From: Climacteris rufus
Taxonomy: Eukaryota > Chordata > Aves > Passeriformes > Climacteridae
Direction of reading: 5' to 3'
NCBI GenBank assembly: GCA_013398175.1
Contig: VZRZ01004813.1
Span: 1,353,399-1,417,398, forward strand
DNA: 64,000 nucleotides
Made by a program: the position numbers and the translations under genes. The notes beneath the pieces are model-generated. The model saw only the letters and a program-made list of their open reading frames with translations, was not told where the DNA came from and made no database searches. Every line of letters begins with the position of its first letter. The first letter of the stretch is position 1. Below, one piece after another: positions 56,521-64,000 of the stretch.

Positions 56521-56640
56521 GAAAAAGAAAAAGAAAAAGAAAAAGAAAAAGAAAAAGAAAAAGAAAAAGAAAAAGAAAAAGAAAAAGAAAAAGAAAAAGA
56601 AAAAGAAAAAGAAAAAGAAAAAGAAAAAGAAAAAGAAAAA
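56521..56640 (+). repeat. (AAAAAG)20 hexanucleotide array beside the CpG island
   Basis: Exactly twenty perfect copies of a six-base unit (GAAAAA register at the start), 120 bases in all, ending about 50 bp before the CpG-rich block. In the IKZF1 sense it is (CTTTTT)n, lying in early intron 1 or in the untranslated first exon if exon 1 ends downstream of it. It gives a false Lys-only open frame. Confidence 0.98.
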
Positions 56641-56689
56641 AGCTTGTGGGACGGCGAGAAGGGGAAGAAAAGGATGGGACTGGATGCGA

Positions 56690-57180
56690 TGGGATGACCG
56701 GGCTCCGCAGTCTCCCAGTTAACGCGCCCGACAACTTCTCCGCGCCAGCATCGGCTGCCCGCGGCCCCTCCTCACCCGCGCACCGCAGCCGCCCGGGGCT
56801 GACCCCCCGCTCGCCCCGGGGGCTGGGGCTGGTGCCCGCCCGGGACCCCCCGNNNNNNNNNNNNNNNNNNNNNNNNNNNNNNNNNNNNNNNNNNNNNNNN
56901 NNNNNNNNNNNNNNNNNNNNNNNNNNNNNNNNNNNNNNNNNNNNNNNNNNNNNNNNNNNNNNNNNNNNNNNNNNNNNNNNNNNNNNNNGGTGTCCGGGAT
57001 AGCGTCGGGCGAGCGGCCGGCCCCGGGGCGGAGGGGCATTACCTGGCGAGGTACCTGTCACCGGGACGCCCCGCCGGCTGCGCGCAGCTGGAGACGCGGG
57101 AGAGGCGCGGGCTCCGCGCCGCCCCACCGGGCGCTCCCGGGGCTGGGCTGGTGCGGTGCCGGGAGTCGGGTGTCCCTGCA
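56690..57180 (-). promoter_or_regulatory. IKZF1: CpG island, probable IKZF1 promoter and non-coding exon 1
   Basis: A sharply bounded GC- and CpG-rich block in otherwise AT-rich DNA, about 13 kb upstream of the start-codon exon, where the IKZF1 promoter and untranslated first exon are expected. It has GC-box-like motifs (GGGGCGG near 57.02 kb, GCCCGCCC near 56.83 kb) and no clear TATA box. Several minus-strand donor-like sites occur, including GCGCGG|GTGAGG ending an exon at about 56776 and CGCCAG|GTAATG near 57.04 kb; none can be chosen without transcript data. A 136-base N gap sits in the middle and may remove part of the exon or start site. Long open frames crossing it are composition artefacts. 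Confidence 0.6.
56853..56988. other. Assembly gap (136 N) inside the CpG island
   Basis: A run of N flanked on both sides by very GC-rich sequence, a typical sequencing or assembly drop-out at avian promoters. The true length is unknown. Confidence 0.99.
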
Positions 57181-58621
57181 CGGCAGGCAGCGACCAGGCA
57201 CAGCGATACACCGGGAGTCACAAGCCGTCAGCTGCAGACATCCACCTGTAACTCTCCAGAGCTAAGGTGTCAGATCATCCTCCTTCGCTTCAGCCTAATA
57301 ATTCGCATCCCCTGAAAAACGCGTCCCGCGCTTTTTAAGCACTCGAATTTAACAGGCGGACCGGAACTTAAGGGACTTACTTTAAATCGGTGGCAGAGAC
57401 AGTCACTGAAATCCAGACCTTATGCTTCAGTCCGGAGGCCACGGCAAACCTGATGGAAATTACTCAAGCTTTAGAATTAAGCACATGTACACTCTGTGGA
57501 GGATCAGGATCTCTTTTTTTTTGCTGTGCTTCTTCTGCAAGTGGATAATACTACTTCCTTTCTCACATCCTGTCTTTATCTTTGCTCTCATATGACAAAA
57601 AAATTAGGCATAGCTTTATGCATGTGAATAACCTCATTGACTTAAAGTGGACCATTCAGAGACAAAAAGTTAAACACGCATGGAAGTGTTGGAAAGATCA
57701 CGAGCTTAGAACACAAGCTCTTTGAAACAGAAACTGTTTACTACTTACTAAAAGTTGGTACTGCACAAAAAAGTTAGGTCTCCAAGGCTAAGCTAGGCTT
57801 TTTTTTAGAACAGAAATGGCAAGACTGTACCTGGGGATTTATTTTAGGCACGTCTTTCAGAGAAGCTCTGCAGATGTGACTGCTGTGTGCTTCACAAGCT
57901 GGATAGTATCTGGGTACACTTGAGGTGAACCAGGTATACCTAGTAGTTCTCAATTTTTTGATTTTTCACATTGCATCTTTAAAGAGATGCAGAACAGTTG
58001 TTTTATTAAAACTTAGAAGTAGACTTTGTGGATCTCATAGAGTTGAAAGTTAGAGGCAATTTCTTCTCATATTTATTCCAGAAGAACCCCATGTCTTCTA
58101 GCAGGTTTGCATACAGGGAATCAAGAGCATTTCATGAGTAGAACACCTGGAACACCCCAGCAGTAAAAAGACAGAGAGAGATTTTTTAAAGATCTGCAAA
58201 AAGGTCCACAAAACAGTGACACCATGTGCTTTGCAGTTAGTACCTTTCTCCAGTAAATCACGAAGAGCTTGCCCTCAGCTGGACCAGGAATAGAGGCAGG
58301 GAGAGCTTCACCAGACAACTTCAAAAGTAGAAGCTGGATAACTCAAGGGAACTCAGTGACTTTCCACAGATATCCGCGTTTGGATATTTCAAAGTAAAAG
58401 GATGGACACTCCACTGAGGAATGGCTCTTTCAGGAGCTGTTTTCTGCTCTCCTGTGCTCCAGCTGCCACAGGACTCATGTGCTCCAATGCACCAAGGGGC
58501 AGCTGATTTGGCACATATTTTCAAAGGCAGATTTTATACTGCACAAGCCTTGTCCCATTAAATATGTGATATAAGTTTTAAGGTCAAAATTGAATTGCTA
58601 GACGTGTGAGCTGAGTCTGCT

Positions 58622-58665
58622 AAAGTCAGATCTTGTGAGATGCAAAGTCAAATCTTGTGAGATGT
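58622..58665 (+). repeat. 22-bp tandem duplication
   Basis: AAAGTCAGATCTTGTGAGAT is followed after 22 bases by AAAGTCAAATCTTGTGAGAT, one mismatch over 20 bases. It lies in the upstream flank, about 270 bp from the solo LTR. Confidence 0.9.
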
Positions 58666-58930
58666 CATCTTCACTAATTGACTGTGTTTAGGTTTGTTAA
58701 CAGCTCCTAGGAGCTCTTGATACTTAGATTTTGTGAAAGATCCTTTTTTGGCTGACGCCCTGGAGAATGACCAGCAGAAGAGCCACAGCAGCACTGAGCT
58801 CACTGAGAGCCAGGCTGCTCTCATGTACAGCCAGTTTCTTGCTGTGATAGCAGCAATGGGCAGCCTGAAGGGAGGTCCACTGCCCCACTGAAGTCCCCCA
58901 AGGCCAGAGCTATTTCAAACAGATCTGTTA

Positions 58931-58936
58931 AGGGAT
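58931..58936 (+). repeat. Target-site duplication AGGGAT, left copy
   Basis: A six-base direct repeat immediately outside the LTR, identical to the copy at 59226-59231. Confidence 0.82.
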
Positions 58937-59225
58937 TGTCATAACGGTGGCAATAAAGACATGGCACACGGCTTGGTTCATCGTGAGCAGAGAGCAACCA
59001 AGCCCCATTTATTGTCCTATTCCCATCTTATATAGTAGGAACCCAGGCAGATGATTTGCTAAGATCCATCCACCCTCCAGTATGGTTGGCTGGGTTCTAC
59101 ACCGCCCAATCCAAACATATCATACCCGGACTCACAACAACAGGTGCTTATTGTTTTTCATACCTTCCATGGGAAAGAAGGACATCCACACAAGCAGCCC
59201 CAGGCAGCAGCTCCAGGCCACTACA
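58937..59225 (-). mobile_element. Solo LTR of an endogenous retrovirus, 289 bp, with 6-bp target duplication
   Basis: On the minus strand the element starts TGTAGTGGCC and ends TTATGACA, the TG...CA ends of an LTR. It is flanked by perfect 6-bp repeats AGGGAT at 58931-58936 and 59226-59231. Inside, on the same strand, a TATA box (CTATATAAG, about 59027-59035) is followed some 20 bases later by a polyadenylation signal AATAAA (59008-59013), giving U3-R-U5 order. No internal retroviral genes or second LTR are present, so it is a recombined solo LTR. A 6-bp duplication fits alpha/beta-like (ERVK-type) avian elements. It has the same orientation as IKZF1 and lies about 1.8 kb upstream of the CpG island. 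Confidence 0.85.
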
Positions 59226-59231
59226 AGGGAT
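59226..59231 (+). repeat. Target-site duplication AGGGAT, right copy
   Basis: A six-base direct repeat immediately outside the LTR, identical to the copy at 58931-58936. Confidence 0.82.
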
Positions 59232-61377
59232 AGTCCCAGATATAAACTTAGTGATTTGCTTGAGGAGCCAGATTCTACAAACCTTCTCTTGCTGTATTTC
59301 CAGTGACATTACTGCATTACTGGGAAATTTGGATCTGCCAAAGTGGGTTTTAAAGGAAGAGCAATGTGTAGGAAAGAAGAAAATAAAAGGGGAAAAAAAG
59401 AGTGGCCTTAGAGTTGTCTAATTCACTGCCAGCAAAATCTTATGTCAGATGAAATCTAAAGAGGCTTTTCCATTGGTATCAGATTTATTGTGGGAAGCAT
59501 CTAACTAGACTGCAAAATGAATGGATTCCTTCAGATTTAGTCTTAAATACAATTCGTAATTGTTATTGCAGGAGGTACTACTATATTTCTACTTCTGTAT
59601 ATTACCATTTCCTGTGTATTGCTTTCCTACAGCAGTTTTATCAACCTGAATCCTCAAAGTGGACAGCATGCCACATCCATGCTGCTTGAATCCATTACCA
59701 GGCAGGTGTTGAAAAGTAAATACAAAAGTACAACAGAACATTTTTTGCAAATTGAGAATCAGTAAAAAAGTGTTAAGCACAGAGTATGCATATTAGGTAC
59801 AACAGCTGGAGTGTGGCAGGCAAGTGTTTATCTTGCCTTTCCATCACAAAATTTATATTTTAGTTCCAGATATTCGGAAAATTGCCTGGGCACAGAGTTC
59901 AGACAGTTTTCTTGTGGAATCATTAACTTGTTGGGTGAGAAGTTCTCATTCAGTTTGTAAAACATAAGTTCTGATCAAGATGATGATAGTGAAGATTTAT
60001 CAGAAGCATGGTAAATTTTGAGAGGCACAAAAGAGTAATGGATGTTGCCTTCTACAGCCAGAAATCTCCCATGAACCCTGCTTTCTACTATAATGCTAAG
60101 TATGACTAGCTTTTTTCACAGTCCTTATTGTAGCTAGTTCCCTCACTCTGAGAAATCCCCCACAGGACTATCTTACTCTCAGATGGCCCTTCATACATTG
60201 TAGTGACAGAAATGCTTAAGAAAATACTGCACACTAAATTGGCAGGTGTTTGAATATAACATAGGAAATATAGATCACTGCTCCAATTCCACATAATGTC
60301 CAACATTTAATAGATCTTTCTTTGTTTAGAATATTTGTTTAGTTAAACTCTATTCTCAGATTTTTTTAACTTCAGAAAAGAACTCTGTCACCTCTCAGCA
60401 AAGCTCTAGTGATTTTACCTCAAAAGCATCTCGAAATTCCATGGTTTCCTCTCCTTACACATCATGGGAAATACCACTGTGCTACTGACATATAAATAGA
60501 AAATACCACCACCAAAATCTTCATTCTTTCCCATCAATCTGTTCATGTAATTTTCTCTCTGCATTGCTGTGCTGACTCCTCAGCCACTGTTGCAACATAT
60601 TTAGTTACTGGCCTCTCTCCCAACTTATCTTCCATTGGCTTCCCACTGTTCTTTACTTGATCAATCCCATAATTCTCATATCTCTCATAGCTCATGTATA
60701 AGCATTTCAGGCAATTGCCTCTAGGTTTTTTTCTAACATAACTTCTTTCGCCAACTGACCTCCCTGAACTTAACTACAAGTCTCTTGCTCTCTTCAGTCT
60801 GTGTATTTTCCACTAACTTCTATCATATTACTGCTTTAAGTCACCTGTGTAATATTTGAAAGCCCTCCTCCCCTCCATAGCTTCTGTACCTCAGCCTCCC
60901 CTTTCTTTGTGAGCTTACCAAGAGGCCAGGGAAACATTTAGTGCCTCATAGACACTAACACAAACACGGGATAAATAATTGCTGTAACAACGCAAGGAAC
61001 TGTGGATGACATGATCAGCTGTGTGAGATTTTAATCTGCATCTAGGTGAATGGAGAGAATAACTAACAGTTTGTCATCAGTGTCTTTGTTAACTTCTTTC
61101 CTTTTTAGGAATAGTAAATGCAAAGAGAGGGGATTTTGTTTGTGGGTTTTTGTTTGCTTGTTGGGTTTTTTTAAGGTAGAAGAATGTTTTACAGTAAGGA
61201 AATGTAATAGGCTGAATATGACTGCAGACACTTTTGTCATCAAGGACGGTGCATACTGTATGACTGTTGACTGACTGATGTGTAACCATGAAGCTGAATT
61301 ATATCTGCTCTTCATCTAGAATCCCAAGTTTTTATGTATTTACAATTTTAGTGGAATTAAACAGTCTGGTTATGGGT

Positions 61378-61405
61378 GTACACACGTACACATACATACA
61401 CACAT
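61378..61405 (+). repeat. (CA/TA)n simple repeat
   Basis: ACACGTACACATACATACAC-type sequence in the upstream flank. Confidence 0.75.
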
Positions 61406-62518
61406 GCACAAAACACTTGGAAAGGGGCATACCAAAGACATCATCAGTCCCACACATTTTATCATATCACTGTTTGAAAAGCATCCCTTCTAGAACTTCC
61501 TGCCCCTAGTTGCATCTCGACCAAAGCTAAGAAAATACTCAGGACAAATTCAGGAGCTCTCATTCACATCAAATTTGTTATCTCTTTGTTTTGCTGGTTG
61601 ATCTTTGTCATTTTCACTCAGTTGGCTTTGGTAACCTTAAGAATCTGTTGGAGGAACAACTGGCCAGTGGGTTTCCCTACAGGACAAGTATGGTGGAGAC
61701 AGGAACCAGCCACACCACCACTCCATTTCATAGGTTAGACACACTGTAATTATTACTATTTATGTTTAGGCAGTGCACAGAGGTGCTAGTTAGTAGGTGT
61801 CGTATCACAAGCTGTTGCTGTCTTCTCAGGCAACATGAAATGCCTAGTCTGTTGAGCAAAATAGGGCATTCTTCATCACAGGCTAATCAGTCCTGTCAGA
61901 GACTTGGTTACATGGAGCAATACCTTGATGTTGGGGAGGAGAGAAAGACACAATTTCCTTCTACAATAAGAAAGTTCTGACTACAGAAGACTAAGACACT
62001 TCTGTCAGCAACAGCAACCTCAGCTAAGATAAAACTAGAGTTGCAGGAACCACATTTCTTGCTTCAAAGACTACCCAGCAATTACTCTGCATGTAGGATT
62101 TAGTCTAATGTAACTGAAAACAAAATTCTGTCTCACTGTTTTGAAGTACCCCCTATGGACTATGGAAAAAGTTTTGTTGCTTCAGCTATTTTAACTGAAA
62201 AGTTTAGTTTGTGCTTCTGTTTTTTTGCAACTAGCTTTACATAGAACACACATAAAAGTCAACTTCCATTTACATCTGGAGACAGCTACTGAAGTCCAAT
62301 AGTTATTCTATATTTCTGACAAAAATGAAAACAGAAATGCCTTGGTCGTGTTACAAGTATACCCATGTAAATATACAAATATACCCATATTACAAATATA
62401 AATTTATTTGATATTTATTTTTCTTAAAATTCCTCTGAACAGGAATGCAATAATTTCTGTACTAGTACATATCCATCAGGTTTCCAGAACTCTTTGATGG
62501 TACATGATGGAAAACATG

Positions 62519-62917
62519 TAGAGTCCAGCACAGGACAAGAAAGACAATGAAGGGACTAGAACACCTCTCCTATGAGGAAAGGCTGGGAGTCCTGGGACTG
62601 TTCAGGCTGGGGAAGAGATGGCTAAAAGGGGTCCTAATTTCTAAATACTTGATGGGAGGAAAGGGAAAAGAGGTTGTCCTCAGTGGTTCTCAGTGATAGG
62701 ACAAGAACAGCTGGTGAAGGAAATTTCACCTGAATGCAAGGAAGTACATTTTTTACTATGACTGTGTTCAAACATTTGAGCACATTTACGAAAGGGGTTG
62801 TGGAGTCTCCATCTATAAAGACATTCAATACCCAGGTGGACTTCGTCCTGAGCAACCTGCTCTGGCTGACTCTGCTTCAGCAGGGGAAGCTGGACAAGAT
62901 GATCTCAAGAGCCTGTG
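62519..62917 (+). mobile_element. CR1 LINE, 3'-end fragment
   Basis: About 400 bases follow the 3' portion of the avian CR1 retrotransposon in order. They include ACACCTCTCCTATGAGGAAA, GGCTGGGAGTCCTGGGACTG, TTCAGGCTGGGGAAGAGA, the phrase GTTGTGGAGTCTCC, GAGCAACCTGCTCTGGCTGA and a closing GGACAAGATGATCTCAAGAG. Many substitutions and small indels show it is old and inactive. It is truncated at its 5' end, as is usual for CR1, and has no reverse transcriptase frame. It lies in the flank upstream of IKZF1, on the opposite strand. Confidence 0.93.
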
Positions 62918-64000
62918 ATAAGAAAAGGGCAATCATTTGTTTTTCAGAGATCATTAAAGATATGTATAAATTTATAAAGAAAAATGTCCTCTCATGTTAG
63001 TTCTTCTGTCACTGATCCCTTCCAAACTTGTGAATTCATACAGTACAGCTATAGCTGTACTTCAGTTTAAATTTCTCAACTAGTTTTCTTCTTGGAATAA
63101 TGAGTGAAAGTTTTTTATGTAAACAAAAGAGGCTGAATTAAGAGCGTTTGTCACACCCTTCCTTTGGCCTTCCATTGCATCTGAGGATCAAAGAATTTGG
63201 TTTGTGACTTTTTTTGATTATTTTTTGTTTGTTTGTTTGGGTTTTTTTAAAACATATATTACATGGAGATGCTATAGTTGTCTGTTTATAAGGTAAAGAT
63301 CACAGTGTTTAGGACCGAATATACCCAGGCAGGGATGAAGATGTTCCTGAGCCTAATGAGATACTGGGTCTGTTCCAAGATCAGCATTGTTAATCAGACA
63401 TTTCTCCACTAACAGAGTTGTGTAAGAGCTGAAAAATGTTTCTCTTGAGGGACTACTGCCAAAACTAATCCTACATGAGAAGGTATCTAGAAGTAGGAAA
63501 AAGATACAGGTCCATTTTTGTATGTCCTTAATCTGGATTTAATAAGGAAGATAAAAAAAATTTAGAATGGTAGTTGACCGGCAAATGGACAGTTCATCTT
63601 TCTCAACCACTCTTATGATTACTCCCTAAAAATTTATATAGACAGACACAAAAGCTTAAAAGTAGGTATCTGTTGGATTTTCCAGCAAAGGTGAAATTGT
63701 ACAACTCTGCTGTCATTTCGGTGCTGTCTACTGAGAAGCTGTACACAATGCAGAGTTGTGTTAATGAACTGATGTACTGGTCACAGAGGTTTGCTTTTTC
63801 ATTTTCTTTTAAATCCATCTCTTAAAGTCTCTTGTCTATTTTTTCAAATCACAGATGTCTAATGAAGTCAGATTAGAAAGATTCAGAAGTATGTTACTCT
63901 CAATTTTCAGAAAGAGTAAACTATTAACAGGACTGCTAATACTTGAAGGATTGATCCAACTTCAATACTCACAAAATCTTCAGTAACAAAACCTAATTTT

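Larger units (their letters stand above)
43558..56689 (-). other. IKZF1: IKZF1 intron 1 (upstream limit approximate)
   Basis: The sequence between the exon 2 acceptor and the CpG island that probably holds exon 1. The exact first-exon donor is not established, so the upper limit is approximate. It contains a GC-rich patch at 44.14-44.42 kb, a TGCCTG hexamer array, a GTTT array near 46.05 kb, an AT-rich repeat near 49.25 kb and two large polypurine arrays at 54.9-55.7 and 56.5-56.6 kb. No coding exon was found in it. Confidence 0.65.
57181..64000. other. Upstream flank of IKZF1, no gene recognised
   Basis: About 6.8 kb beyond the CpG island. Apart from the solo LTR, the CR1 fragment and two small repeats it is AT-rich unique sequence. 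Open frames on both strands are short, have no recognisable domain and lack splice-supported partners. A neighbouring gene, such as the one upstream in other vertebrates, does not reach into the window as far as I can see. Confidence 0.6.

Noticed and set aside
56261..57211. A 316-codon minus-strand open frame across the CpG island
   Set aside because: It includes unknown bases, GC-rich non-coding sequence and a hexamer repeat; it reflects composition, and the true IKZF1 start codon is in exon 2.
58702..58715. 14-bp palindrome AGCTCCTAGGAGCT
   Set aside because: Short enough to arise by chance in 64 kb and with no supporting context.
61739..61800. Possible second copy of the ancient repeat tail on the minus strand
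   Set aside because: Only a few short matches (GCACCT, AATAATAAT-like); too weak to call without an alignment.
57181..64000. Search for a neighbouring gene upstream of IKZF1
   Set aside because: No exon with a recognisable protein segment and splice sites was found; the short open frames look random.

Overview
This is a vertebrate nuclear window, most likely from a bird. A CR1 LINE 3' end of the avian type, an intact-ended short solo LTR, AT-rich introns and the absence of dense SINEs all point that way. The species cannot be named from the sequence. The window holds one recognisable protein-coding gene, the 5' part of IKZF1 (Ikaros, a lymphoid C2H2 zinc-finger transcription factor). It lies on the minus strand, so transcription runs from high to low coordinates.

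Layout, in transcription order. About 57.2-64 kb is upstream flank with no recognised gene; it carries a CR1 fragment (62.52-62.92 kb) and a 289-bp solo LTR with a perfect 6-bp target duplication (58.93-59.23 kb). A CpG island at 56.69-57.18 kb, interrupted by an assembly gap, is the probable IKZF1 promoter and non-coding first exon. Intron 1 (about 13 kb) carries two long polypurine arrays within 2 kb of the island and a second GC-rich patch just upstream of exon 2. Coding exons follow: exon 2 with the start codon (43,543 down to 43,504), exon 3 (36,638-36,519), the alternative 60-bp exon 3B (10,434-10,375), exon 4 with zinc finger 1 (8,378-8,118), exon 5 with fingers 2 and 3 (2,718-2,551) and exon 6 with finger 4 (650-525). 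The gene leaves the window in intron 6, so the rest of the Ikaros protein, including the C-terminal dimerisation fingers, lies beyond base 1.

All six coding exons have GT-AG boundaries, mutually compatible phase (each junction splits a codon after its first base) and open frames. Joined without exon 3B they give 715 coding bases (238 codons plus one base); with 3B, 775. The residue numbering without 3B matches human Ikaros, with finger 1 cysteines at 119 and 122 and the disease-associated Asn159 position conserved.

Everything else is intronic or intergenic: simple repeats, three N gaps, a 26-bp near-perfect palindrome, small tandem duplications and a few ancient amniote repeat relics (one clear MIR). 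No other gene, structural RNA, CRISPR array or bacterial-style system is supported, and I did not find a new biological system here. The points most worth checking are the promoter gap, the large polypurine arrays downstream of the promoter, the conserved alternative exon 3B and the clean solo LTR.
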